Made by a program: the position numbers and the translations under genes. A DNA stretch of 64,000 nucleotides from Bacillota bacterium (lineage in GTDB: Bacteria; Bacillota; Clostridia; Lachnospirales; Lachnospiraceae): contig JAEZWQ010000034.1 of the NCBI GenBank assembly GCA_023420085.1, forward strand, positions 1-64,000, in the 5' to 3' direction. The notes under the pieces are model-generated. The model saw only the letters and a program-made list of their open reading frames with translations. It was not told where the DNA came from and did no database searches. Shown here in pieces: positions 19,038 through 28,173 of the stretch (positions are counted from its first letter, which is position 1; each line of letters starts with the position of its first letter).

Positions 19038-19962
19038 CTACCTTATCCCCAATTTTTAACTTAGACCCCTTAATATATTCTCTTACAGGCATCCTTTTCT
19101 TACCTTCTAGTTGTAATTCGAATATTTTAATCTGTCCTTCACTACATTGAATAGAAATATGATCATCCTTAATATCAGATATAGTAGATGGTTCAAAACT
19201 TGAATTGCTATTATCATATGATGACATATATATTTTGCATCTCTTTCCATCTAATATAAATGTAGCTGTAGGCCAAATAGTTATTCCCCTTATTAGTTGA
19301 TCTATTTTTTTTGCATCTATATTAAAATTAATATATCCAAGTGATTTCTCCATCATTGGTGCATATGTACTCAAACTATCATCTTGTTGAAAAGATATAA
19401 TTTTTTGAGATTTATCAATATCATCTAATACGTCAATTAAAAGATTAGCACCAATTTCAGACAATCTAGAACCAATAGTAGCATCTGTATCATTATCTGA
19501 TATTTTGGTCGTTTCAATTTTTATTATATCACCAGTGTCTAGCCCTTCATCCATTTTCATTATTGTTACACCTGTTTCAGATTCGCCATTAATAATTGCA
19601 TAATTTATTGGTGCCGCTCCCCTATACTTTGGTAATATTGAAGCATGAATATTTATACAACCATATTTAGGTAAATTTAAAATAGATGAAGGTAAAATCT
19701 GTCCATATGCTGCAACAACTATTACATCAGGATTTAAATCTATTAATTCTTCAATCTTATCAAATTTTCTTAAACTTTTAGGTTGATATATTCTAATATT
19801 ATTATTTTCAGCAATTTTTTTTACTGGGGAAGGAATTAACGTTTTACTTCTTCCCTTTGGTTTATCAGGTTGAGTGAATACTGCAACCACATCATGGTTT
19901 AATAATAATTTTTTTAGTGCATTAACTGCAAAATCAGGTGTTCCCATAAAAATTACACGCAT
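19024..19962 (-). CDS. fmt: methionyl-tRNA formyltransferase
   Basis: Fmt, 312 residues, formylates initiator Met-tRNA with 10-formyl-THF. The N-terminal formyltransferase domain (MRVIFMGTPDFAVNALKKLL, HASILPKYRGAAPINYAIINGE, TGVTIMKMDEGLDTGDI) is followed by the C-terminal OB-like tRNA-binding domain. GAGGAAG in the end of def serves as ribosome binding site. Its functional partner def is immediately upstream. Confidence 0.97.
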   Translation of the reverse strand: MRVIFMGTPDFAVNALKKLLLNHDVVAVFTQPDKPKGRSKTLIPSPVKKIAENNNIRIYQPKSLRKFDKIEELIDLNPDVIVVAAYGQILPSSILNLPKYGCINIHASILPKYRGAAPINYAIINGESETGVTIMKMDEGLDTGDIIKIETTKISDNDTDATIGSRLSEIGANLLIDVLDDIDKSQKIISFQQDDSLSTYAPMMEKSLGYINFNIDAKKIDQLIRGITIWPTATFILDGKRCKIYMSSYDNSNSSFEPSTISDIKDDHISIQCSEGQIKIFELQLEGKKRMPVREYIKGSKLKIGDKVDVII

Positions 19963-19964
19963 AT

Positions 19965-20672
19965 TTATATATCTTCCTCATCAAAATTATCAAAATATTT
20001 AAAGTCATCTTTTAATATTACATACAAGGCCTCATCATCTGGTAGGTCTTTAAATAGTTCTTTTTCTTCACGTATTTTATTTAAGTATTCTACTATTAAA
20101 TCAAGATCTAAATCTTCATATATATATTCATTTTCATATAGATTCTTTTTTAACTCATCTTTTTCTTCTTCATCAATTTCCTCTATAAGGAATAGATAAT
20201 CTATAATATGCTCTGATACTTTATTACTATCCAAAAGTTTATCAGTATATAAAATTCCATTTAGATGATCATTTTCATGACAAAACTCTCTAGCAATGAA
20301 ATCTTCTAATTCTTCCTCAAATTCATTAAAATCTTCGTCCAGTGCTTTTATTCTAATTCTTTGAGGTCTAAATACCAATCCACTTCTAATGCTATGCACT
20401 GATAGGCAACCTTCAAAATCAATACTTACTCCTTGTTTATCAATTATTTCAGGATTTATATAAGTCTTTACATTACCATCTTCTTTAGTAATTAAAAATA
20501 TTCTTTTTAATACACCTGTTTGAGGAGCCGCTATACCGACACCATTTTCTTTAACCATTGTGTCTTTTAAATCTTGTATTAATTCTGAAACTCTGTTATT
20601 CATCTCTTTAACGGGTTTACTCTTTTTTCTTAACAATGGGTCATCTTCCATACGAATATTTCTTATAGCCAT
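19965..20672 (-). CDS. def: peptide deformylase with acidic C-terminal extension
   Basis: Peptide deformylase, 235 residues; the usual length is about 150-170. The three motifs are GVGIAAPQ (44-51), EGCLS (88-92) and HENDH (132-136), giving Cys and two His as metal ligands. The residue before HExxH is Cys, where Gln is usual. From about residue 150 a tail rich in Asp, Glu and Tyr runs to the end with no function I can name. The gene lies between a MoxR-like ATPase and fmt. Confidence 0.93.
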   Translation of the reverse strand: MAIRNIRMEDDPLLRKKSKPVKEMNNRVSELIQDLKDTMVKENGVGIAAPQTGVLKRIFLITKEDGNVKTYINPEIIDKQGVSIDFEGCLSVHSIRSGLVFRPQRIRIKALDEDFNEFEEELEDFIAREFCHENDHLNGILYTDKLLDSNKVSEHIIDYLFLIEEIDEEEKDELKKNLYENEYIYEDLDLDLIVEYLNKIREEKELFKDLPDDEALYVILKDDFKYFDNFDEEDI

Positions 20673-20687
20673 TAAAATAATCCTTTT

Positions 20688-21596
20688 CTATTTAAAGAAA
20701 TTAATACCATCATCTGTTTTAGCAAATCTTAGTTTTAATACATCATTTGCAACCTTACGTTCAAAATCATCAAACGTTTTATTAACAAGACCTATAGTAA
20801 AGGCATTGTAAGGACTAAGTCCACGTCTTATTGCTTTAAGCGCTCCTATAAGTCCTCTTAAATCAACTATCTTGTTACTTATTTCAGAATTTAATGCCTT
20901 TTTTTGGACATCTAAAAATAATCCTATGACCTCATCCTTTATGTCTGGATTTAAATCACTAAATTCAACATTTAAAATTTGATCAAGAGTATCTTTACCT
21001 AATGGTTTTAACTCTAATACCATAAATCTTGATGCTAATGCCTCATTAAGTTCTCTAGTACCAGCATATCCATAATTCATAGTTCCAATAAATCTTGTTG
21101 CTTCATGCAACTTAGTTTTTTCATAACCCGAAATATCAATTATTCTTCTATAATCAAGTGCGGAATGCAACACAGATATAGCCTCATTTTTAGCCATATT
21201 AATTTCATCTAATATTGCAAATCCTCCTCTTTGTGCACACTCCATTATTAATCCAGGTTGAAATACTACTTCATTATTTTTAAATGTATCACTACCTAAA
21301 AGTGCATGGCTGTCTGTATTAATATTAAATGATGCATTAAATACTGGTCTATTAAATATCATACTAAGATTTTCTGCAAGCACATTTTTACCTGTAGCTT
21401 TTTCTCCAGTAATTAATAGGTTCCCTCCATCTAATAATACAGTAATAGCTATTTCTAAAGGTTCTTTTCCAAAAAATGGATATAATGGTCTAGCAACCCT
21501 ATCTAAATCTTCTTTTGCTACCTCATAATAATTTCTAAAATATTCTACCTCTTTAATTAAGCTCTCCTTAATTCCTTGTTCTCTAAGCCAGTCCAT
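20688..21596 (-). CDS. MoxR-like AAA ATPase
   Basis: AAA+ ATPase of 302 residues resembling the MoxR/AAA_5 group. It has Walker A GEKATGKN (about 61-68), Walker B GFAILDEIN, a sensor 1 region RFIGTMNYGYAGTRELNEAL and the arginine ALASRF. The last Walker A position is Asn instead of Ser or Thr. MoxR proteins usually have a von Willebrand A partner next door, and none is present here. It overlaps ftsY by 14 bases. Target and function are unknown. Confidence 0.8.
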   Translation of the reverse strand: MDWLREQGIKESLIKEVEYFRNYYEVAKEDLDRVARPLYPFFGKEPLEIAITVLLDGGNLLITGEKATGKNVLAENLSMIFNRPVFNASFNINTDSHALLGSDTFKNNEVVFQPGLIMECAQRGGFAILDEINMAKNEAISVLHSALDYRRIIDISGYEKTKLHEATRFIGTMNYGYAGTRELNEALASRFMVLELKPLGKDTLDQILNVEFSDLNPDIKDEVIGLFLDVQKKALNSEISNKIVDLRGLIGALKAIRRGLSPYNAFTIGLVNKTFDDFERKVANDVLKLRFAKTDDGINFFK

Positions 21597-22536
21597 CCTC
21601 TTCCTTTCTTATATCAAATAAAGCTTCTATAAAGCTTTCTGCATCAAACTTTTGTAAATCCTCAATCTTTTCACCTACACCAATATACTTTACTGGTATA
21701 TTCAACTGTGATTCAATGGCAACTGCAATTCCTCCCTTTGCTGTTCCATCAAGTTTTGTTAATATCACTCCATCAACCTTCATTATTTCATTGAAGTCCT
21801 TTACCTGAAATAATGCATTTTGACCTGTTGTAGCATCAACAACAATTAAATTTTCTCTATATACATTTGGGTATTCTCTTTTAATAACTTTATCAATCTT
21901 TGCCAATTCATTCATAAGATTTTTTTTGTTATTAAGACGTCCAGCTGTATCGCATATTAAAATATCAGCATTTCTTGCTCTTGCAGAAGAAATAGCATCA
22001 TAAATAACAGCTGCCGGATCAGATCCTTCATTTTGTGCAATTACATCAATACCACTTCTTTTCCCCCACATTTGTAACTGATCAATTGCTGCTGCTCTAA
22101 AAGTATCTGCAGCTGCAAATATAACTTTTTTCCCTTTATTCTTTAATATTGATCCTAATTTACCGATTGAAGTTGTTTTACCTACACCATTTACGCCAAT
22201 TATAACAACTATACTTTTTTCATCCTCAAACCTATAATCATTATCATCTGTTATCATCTGATCTTTAATCGATTTTTTCAAGAATTCTTTACAATCTACA
22301 GGATTTTTAATATTATTCTCTTCTATATCATCTTTTAATTTTGAAATAATTGCATCTGTAGTTTCAACACCAATATCTCCCATAATTAGTATTTCTTCAA
22401 GCTCTTCAAAAAAATCATCATCGATATGTGTAAATCCATTAAAAACATAATCTATACTTGAGACAATACTTGATCTAGTTTTACTTAATCCTTCAACTAA
22501 GCGTTTAAAAAAACCTTTTTTTTCATTTTCACTCAT
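21583..22536 (-). CDS. ftsY: signal recognition particle receptor FtsY
   Basis: FtsY, 317 residues, SRP-GTPase that docks ribosome-SRP complexes at the membrane. The N-domain is followed by the G-domain: GVNGVGKTTSIGKLG (G1), DTFRAAAIDQLQ, CDTAGRLNNKKNLMNEL (G3) and LTKLDGTAKGGIA (G4). It lacks the long acidic A-domain, as usual in Firmicutes. It follows smc two bases later, the standard rnc-smc-ftsY order. Confidence 0.97.
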   Translation of the reverse strand: MSENEKKGFFKRLVEGLSKTRSSIVSSIDYVFNGFTHIDDDFFEELEEILIMGDIGVETTDAIISKLKDDIEENNIKNPVDCKEFLKKSIKDQMITDDNDYRFEDEKSIVVIIGVNGVGKTTSIGKLGSILKNKGKKVIFAAADTFRAAAIDQLQMWGKRSGIDVIAQNEGSDPAAVIYDAISSARARNADILICDTAGRLNNKKNLMNELAKIDKVIKREYPNVYRENLIVVDATTGQNALFQVKDFNEIMKVDGVILTKLDGTAKGGIAVAIESQLNIPVKYIGVGEKIEDLQKFDAESFIEALFDIRKEEDGLA

Positions 22537-22538
22537 TT

Positions 22539-25500
22539 TTATACTAATTCAACAGACACCAGTGTAGATATCCCTTTTTCTTGCATCGTTACTCCATATA
22601 ATCTATCAGCTGCCTGCATCGTTCCCTTTCTATGTGTTATAACAATAAATTGAGTCTTATTTACTAAATTTGACAAATATTCAGAAAATCTAATAACATT
22701 ATGGTCATCAAGTGCTGCCTCAATCTCATCTAAAAAACAAAATGGAGATGGATTCATATTCTGAATTGCAAACATAAGACTTATTGCAGTTAATGCTTTC
22801 TCCCCACCAGATAATTGAAGCATATTTTGTAACTTTTTCCCCGGTGGTTGGGCATTTATATTAATTCCTGACTCCAATATATTATCTGGATCAGTTAGTT
22901 CCATCTTTACTCTTCCACCACCAAAAAGTTCCTTGAATACTTTTTCTAATTGATTTTCTAATTTATAGAAATTATTATTAAACTGATCAACCATATTTTT
23001 GTCTAATGATTTAATTATCTTTTGTAAATTTTCTTTTGATTGCAAAATATCATCAAGCTGTTTTTTATAAAAATTATATCTATCGTTTAGACTACGATAT
23101 TCTTCAACTGCTGCTACATTTATAGAACCAAAGTTTCTAATTTTATTTCTTAATTTCTGTATGTCAGATTCTACATTATTAGAATTTATATCGGCTTTTA
23201 TATCCTTAGTTTCGCTATATGTTAACCCATATTCATCCCACATATATGCAACTTTTGTATTAAACTTGGTCTCTGTATTAGAATAACTATTAGTTAACCT
23301 AAGCTTATTTTTTTCTAAATCTAGAATAATATTATTAAGCTTTTCTCTTTCTTCATATAGTAATGAATTTTGGCTTAATAACTTTTGATTTTCAGCCTCA
23401 ACTTTTTTAAGTTCCTCTATCAAATCAGAATGTATAGCCTTTTTCCCCTCATAGTTATTATTTAAGTGTATAATTCTATCCTTGTTTTTTTCAATTAAAT
23501 TAGTATTATTATTGATTTTATTATCTAATTCTGTATTATCTTTATTAAAATTTGAAATTTCTTTATTTAATCTTTTAATAGTTTCCTCAATAACTGATTT
23601 TTTGCCTTTATCTTTATCAATTAAAAGTTGGAGATTATTAATATTATTTAATAAGTTCTCATAATATTTAACTTTTTCATCAATACTTTTCTGAATAGTA
23701 CCTATTTCATAATTAACATTTTCTTTTTGGCTTAATATATTATTATAATTATCCTTTAAATCATCAATATCAACAATAGAATCATTAATTTCTTTTGTAT
23801 TTATATTCTCTAATTCAATATCGATCTTTTTTATCATAGAATTTAATGAATTAATATTTTCTTGTATCTTAATTTTTTCAATTGATAAATTTGATAATAA
23901 GTCATTTTTTTCTTTTAATAAATTTGTTAAATCACCAATCCTTTGATCATTATTCCCCTTATCTTTTTCCAATTTCTTTTCTTCAATTAATAATTGATCC
24001 AATTTTTCTTGTAATTTATTAATTTCTCTTTTTCTACTTAATAAATTTGTAGAATTTTTATAACTTCCTCCTGATATTGAACCAGCAGGCATTATTATCT
24101 CACCATCTAATGTCACTATCCTACTTTGAAATTTATTTTTATTTAATTTTAGTGCAACGTCAATATTTTTAACTATAATTGTATTTGCTAAAAGATAATT
24201 AATTAAAACATCTAATCCACTTTTATATGTAACAAGATCAGACGCAATACCAATTATTCCATCATCACTAGGTAAAGACCTTTTAGCTAAGACTCTACCT
24301 GGCTTTAAATTATCTAATGGCAAAAATGTCACCTTTCCCCACTTATTATCTTTAAGAGTTGTTAACATCTCTTTAGCACATTTAGTATTAGAAGTGACAA
24401 TATGTTGTAGCGATCCTCCTAGTGCTGATTCTATTGCAATTTCATATTCTTTATCTACATTTACTAAATTTGCAACAACTCCTAAATTATCCGGATTTTT
24501 ACTATATTTATCCATTAATAATTTAACAGCATTGCCATAACCCTCATATCTTGTAGCAATATTTATTAATAGTTCAAGTCTAGATTTTACAGTAGTTATA
24601 TTAATATTTACCTTATCTATCTCATTTGAAATATTGCTATTTAACTCATTATTTAAATTTAGCTCATCAGTAAGAAATAATATATCTTTATTTAATTGTT
24701 CTTTTTTACTATTTATTATTATTAAATTTGAATCTAATTTATCAATCTTATGTTTTAAATCTTTTTTTTCATTAATCAATCTATTGAAATTATCTTCAAT
24801 CTTCTTTTTTTCACTGTTTTCATATTCAATTTTTGCTTCAGAATAACTTAAATTTGTGGCTAACTCAAGTTCCTTTTTTGTAATATTTTCTAATTCTGTT
24901 CTTTTATTTTTTAATAAAGTATTAAGATTATCTATATTACTTTTTAATCCTGAATACTCAATATCAATATCTGCAAGGTTTATTTTATTTTGATTTATAC
25001 TAATCTCAAGTCTATTAAGTTCATTTATAGAATTTTCTATTTCAATTTTCTTTTCTTTAATTAATAGGATATTTTTATTTAAAAGTTCATATAAATCATT
25101 ATTAGATTTTAACTTAAAATCATTTTCTTGAGATAATAAAATTTCTTCACTTGAAATGTCATTCATTTCTTGCAAAATATTATGGATTTTAGAATTAATA
25201 TTTTCTATTTCGATTTTAAATTGAGTAAGCTTGTTCTCAAATTCATTATTTTCAAGCTTACTTTTTTCATAATTATTTTTAGACTCTTCTATTTGACTGT
25301 TTATAATGTCAATATCTTTCTCAAGTTTTTCTAAATTACCTTTTAATTCTATATATGATGTAGAAAAATCAAATATTTCTAATTTTTTAAGTTCTTCCTT
25401 TACTTCAATATATTTTTTTGCTTTACTTGCCTGTTCTTTTAAAGGATTCAATTGATTTTCCATTTCAAGTAGAATATCTTTTAAACGTAATATATTAATA

Positions 25501-26054
25501 TTATCATTCTCTAATTTTCTATTAGCTTCTAACTTTCTTTTTTTAAATTTAACAATTCCAATAGCTTCATCAACTAATTCTCTTCTAGATTCAGGTTTCC
25601 CAGAAAGTATTCTCTCAATTTGTCCTTGCCCAATAATAGAATATCCTTCTTTTCCAATACCTGTATCGTAGAATATCTCATGGATATCCTTTAATCTACA
25701 AATATTATCATTCAGTCTATACTCACTTTCACCAGATCTATAAAGTTTTCTAGATACTTTTACTTCATCAAAATCTGCTTCAAGTGATCTATCAGAATTA
25801 TCAAATGTTATTGATACAAATGCAAACCCATGTGATTTTCTTTGCTCTGTTCCAGCAAATATAACATCCTCCATTTTTTCGCCACGAAGCTGTTTTATTT
25901 TTTGCTCACCTAACACCCAACGTATAGCATCAACAACATTGCTCTTTCCACTACCATTTGGACCTACTATTGCTGTTATACCTTGGTTAAATTTAAAATT
26001 TATTTTATTTGCAAATGATTTAAATCCATTTATTTCAACTTCTTTTAGATACAT
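22539..26054 (-). CDS. smc: chromosome segregation protein SMC
   Basis: SMC ATPase, 1171 residues, core of the bacterial condensin. The N-terminal head has GPNGSGKSNVVDAIRWVLGEQ. Long coiled coils rich in Asn, Lys, Glu and Ile flank the hinge (about 500-670, including GYGNAVKLLMDKY and GSISGGSYKNSTNLLSRKREI). The C-terminal head has the signature LSGGEKALTAISLMFAIQ and Walker B FCFLDEIEAALDD. It overlaps rnc by 20 bases. The partners ScpA and ScpB are not in this window. Confidence 0.98.
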   Translation of the reverse strand: MYLKEVEINGFKSFANKINFKFNQGITAIVGPNGSGKSNVVDAIRWVLGEQKIKQLRGEKMEDVIFAGTEQRKSHGFAFVSITFDNSDRSLEADFDEVKVSRKLYRSGESEYRLNDNICRLKDIHEIFYDTGIGKEGYSIIGQGQIERILSGKPESRRELVDEAIGIVKFKKRKLEANRKLENDNINILRLKDILLEMENQLNPLKEQASKAKKYIEVKEELKKLEIFDFSTSYIELKGNLEKLEKDIDIINSQIEESKNNYEKSKLENNEFENKLTQFKIEIENINSKIHNILQEMNDISSEEILLSQENDFKLKSNNDLYELLNKNILLIKEKKIEIENSINELNRLEISINQNKINLADIDIEYSGLKSNIDNLNTLLKNKRTELENITKKELELATNLSYSEAKIEYENSEKKKIEDNFNRLINEKKDLKHKIDKLDSNLIIINSKKEQLNKDILFLTDELNLNNELNSNISNEIDKVNINITTVKSRLELLINIATRYEGYGNAVKLLMDKYSKNPDNLGVVANLVNVDKEYEIAIESALGGSLQHIVTSNTKCAKEMLTTLKDNKWGKVTFLPLDNLKPGRVLAKRSLPSDDGIIGIASDLVTYKSGLDVLINYLLANTIIVKNIDVALKLNKNKFQSRIVTLDGEIIMPAGSISGGSYKNSTNLLSRKREINKLQEKLDQLLIEEKKLEKDKGNNDQRIGDLTNLLKEKNDLLSNLSIEKIKIQENINSLNSMIKKIDIELENINTKEINDSIVDIDDLKDNYNNILSQKENVNYEIGTIQKSIDEKVKYYENLLNNINNLQLLIDKDKGKKSVIEETIKRLNKEISNFNKDNTELDNKINNNTNLIEKNKDRIIHLNNNYEGKKAIHSDLIEELKKVEAENQKLLSQNSLLYEEREKLNNIILDLEKNKLRLTNSYSNTETKFNTKVAYMWDEYGLTYSETKDIKADINSNNVESDIQKLRNKIRNFGSINVAAVEEYRSLNDRYNFYKKQLDDILQSKENLQKIIKSLDKNMVDQFNNNFYKLENQLEKVFKELFGGGRVKMELTDPDNILESGININAQPPGKKLQNMLQLSGGEKALTAISLMFAIQNMNPSPFCFLDEIEAALDDHNVIRFSEYLSNLVNKTQFIVITHRKGTMQAADRLYGVTMQEKGISTLVSVELV

Positions 26055-26778
26055 ATTTTTCTTTTCTTATATCCTGCCAAAATTTTTGAATACTTTTATT
26101 ATTATCAATTAATTCAAGTGCATTCTTTGCTGCCTCTTGTTGAGCCGCTTTCTTAGAACTGCCAACACCAATGCTAATAGGTGTAGTATTAAATAAAATA
26201 CGTATAGTATACGTCTTATCATGATCAGGCCCAGACTCATTAAGAAGCTCATAGCTTAATTTAATGTCTGATTTTTCTTGAATTATTTCTTGTAATCTAG
26301 TTTTGCTATCAATAAAATATTCTTCATTTGAAATAATACTAAAAATAATTTTTTCTGTAATAAATTTTTTTGCCACATCAAATCCACCGTCTAAATAAAC
26401 GGCACCAATAATCGCCTCCAAAGCATTAGATAAAACTGATGGTCTATTTCTTCCACCAGATACATCTTCACCATGGCCTAATATTAAATATTCTCCCAAA
26501 TTATTATCATAGCACCAAGATGATAACGCTTGTTCGCATACAATGGAAGCTCTCATTCTACTCAATTCACCCTCTTGCTTATCAGAAGTTTTATACAAAT
26601 AATCACTTACAATAATCTCTAAAACTGCATCACCTAAAAATTCTAATCTCTCATTATTTTTTAGAGTTTCATTCCTATGTTCATTTGTATAAGACCTATG
26701 AATTAAAGCATTTTTGAGTAGTTCTTTATTTTTAAAACTATACTCTAATATTTTTTCTAATTTATATAAATTTTCCAT
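26035..26778 (-). CDS. rnc: ribonuclease III
   Basis: RNase III, 247 residues, cleaves double-stranded RNA in rRNA and mRNA processing. The catalytic signature NNERLEFLGDAVLEIIV (about 41-57) and ALEAIIGAVYLDGG (second acidic cluster) lie in the endonuclease domain. The C-terminal dsRNA-binding domain (from about 160) ends GVGSSKKAAQQEAAKNALE. GGAGATCT precedes the ATG. Confidence 0.97.
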   Translation of the reverse strand: MENLYKLEKILEYSFKNKELLKNALIHRSYTNEHRNETLKNNERLEFLGDAVLEIIVSDYLYKTSDKQEGELSRMRASIVCEQALSSWCYDNNLGEYLILGHGEDVSGGRNRPSVLSNALEAIIGAVYLDGGFDVAKKFITEKIIFSIISNEEYFIDSKTRLQEIIQEKSDIKLSYELLNESGPDHDKTYTIRILFNTTPISIGVGSSKKAAQQEAAKNALELIDNNKSIQKFWQDIRKEKYVSKRS

Positions 26779-26803
26779 AGATCTCCATAATAATAAGGCT
26801 TAG

Positions 26804-27034
26804 CTACTTGCTAAGTCTTTCTATTTCATTCAATGCATCTGAAACTGTTTTAATTGTATCAGCTTTTTTTATATCAAATTCAACTCCTGTTTCATCTTCA
26901 ATTGCTGTAATAATTTGGAATAAGTCAAGTGAATCAGCTCCTAAATCATCAATAAAACTTGTTTCTAGCGTTATTTCATCCTTATTCACATTCATTACAT
27001 CACATATTATTTCAGTTAATTTATTAAACTCCAT
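26804..27034 (-). CDS. acpP: acyl carrier protein
   Basis: Acyl carrier protein, 76 residues, acidic. The phosphopantetheine attachment motif is DDLGADSLDLFQII with the modified Ser at about residue 36. It overlaps plsX by 11 bases and is followed by rnc, the classic plsX-acpP-rnc arrangement. GAGAGGAAT within plsX serves as ribosome binding site. Confidence 0.97.
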   Translation of the reverse strand: MEFNKLTEIICDVMNVNKDEITLETSFIDDLGADSLDLFQIITAIEDETGVEFDIKKADTIKTVSDALNEIERLSK

Positions 27035-28040
27035 TTTTTTCTAATTCCTCTCTTATAATGTTATTTATCTTATTCTTTGAAAATTCATACGTTTGTCTAA
27101 TTCCATTATAAATTTCTTTTCTAGTTGCATTGCCATGACATTTTACAACAAGTCCGTCCAAACCAAGTAATGGAGCCCCTCCATACATAGATATGTCAAA
27201 CGGTTTTAACGATTTTTTTAATTGTTTTTTTATTAATAATCCACCAATTTTAGTTTTTGGATTTGTCATTATTGTAGACTTTAAAGTTGACATAAATAAC
27301 GAAAATATTCCTTCAGTAACTTTTAATGCTACATTCCCAACAAAGGCATCACATATAATAACATCAGCATAACCAGTTAGAATATCTCTAGCTTCTATAG
27401 ATCCAATAAAGTTAATAATCTTATCACTTTTCAATAATGGAAACGTTTCTTTCACTAATTTATTGCCTTTTTCTTCTTCTGCACCAATATTTAATATTGC
27501 CACCTTTGGATTATCAATATTACAAAATTTTTTCGCATAAAAATAACCGAGTCTAGCAAAATCAACAAGATATTCTGGTTTAGAATCAACATTAGCTCCG
27601 CAGTCTACCAGTACTGCCGGTCCCTTTAATGTTGGAATTATTGGAGCCAAAGGACTTCTCTTAATATTCCCTATTTTTTTAATATAAGTCTGTGCACCTA
27701 CTAATAGAGCCCCTGAATTTCCAGCACTTAAGCATCCAGCGACTCTTTTTTCATTAACAAGTTTAATAGCTGTAACAAGTGAAGAGTTTTTCTTTGACCT
27801 AATAGCAATTACTGGAGACTCTGAAGTTTCAATAACCTCATCAGTATGTACAATCTTAATCCTCTCACTTGAAAAATTATTTTCATCTAAGATCCTAACT
27901 ATTGAATCTTCATCTCCAACAGCTAATATCTCAATATTTTTAAAATCTTTTATTGCATCAATAATACCCAATACAATTTCATTTGGCGCATTATCTCCGC
28001 CCATAACATCAACTGCTATGCTACATTCAATATTTTCCAT
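27024..28040 (-). CDS. plsX: phosphate acyltransferase PlsX
   Basis: PlsX, 338 residues, makes acyl-phosphate from acyl-ACP for phospholipid synthesis. Typical blocks: IAVDVMGGDNAPNEIVLG at the N-terminus, AGNSGALLVGA, RSPLAPIIPTLKGPAVLVDCGANVDSKPEYLVDFARLGYFYA, and VICDAFVGNVALKVTEG. It is the first gene of the long minus-strand run. No Shine-Dalgarno is obvious before the ATG, and I saw no FapR-type operator upstream. Confidence 0.97.
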   Translation of the reverse strand: MENIECSIAVDVMGGDNAPNEIVLGIIDAIKDFKNIEILAVGDEDSIVRILDENNFSSERIKIVHTDEVIETSESPVIAIRSKKNSSLVTAIKLVNEKRVAGCLSAGNSGALLVGAQTYIKKIGNIKRSPLAPIIPTLKGPAVLVDCGANVDSKPEYLVDFARLGYFYAKKFCNIDNPKVAILNIGAEEEKGNKLVKETFPLLKSDKIINFIGSIEARDILTGYADVIICDAFVGNVALKVTEGIFSLFMSTLKSTIMTNPKTKIGGLLIKKQLKKSLKPFDISMYGGAPLLGLDGLVVKCHGNATRKEIYNGIRQTYEFSKNKINNIIREELEKNGV

Positions 28041-28106
28041 ATATAAATATTACAATATATTTAATAAATTTACAAGCTTATTTGATATATAAGACTTATT
28101 TATTAA

Positions 28107-28156
28107 GATAAAAAATCCTAATAAAAGACGCTAAAACTATCATCTTTTATTAGGAT
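28107..28156 (-). terminator. cstA terminator
   Basis: A 14-bp perfect stem (28115-28128 with 28143-28156) is followed on the minus strand by a run of Ts, 18 bases past the cstA stop codon. It separates cstA from plsX. Confidence 0.9.
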
Positions 28157-28173
28157 CATAATTAATTATCCCA

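Noticed and set aside
23000..25500. open frames on the plus strand within smc and other genes
   Set aside because: They are opposite-strand shadows of real genes: low-complexity hydrophobic translations without ribosome binding sites.
28041..28106. FapR operator upstream of plsX
   Set aside because: No TTAGTACC-type palindrome is present; only AT-rich sequence with a weak promoter.
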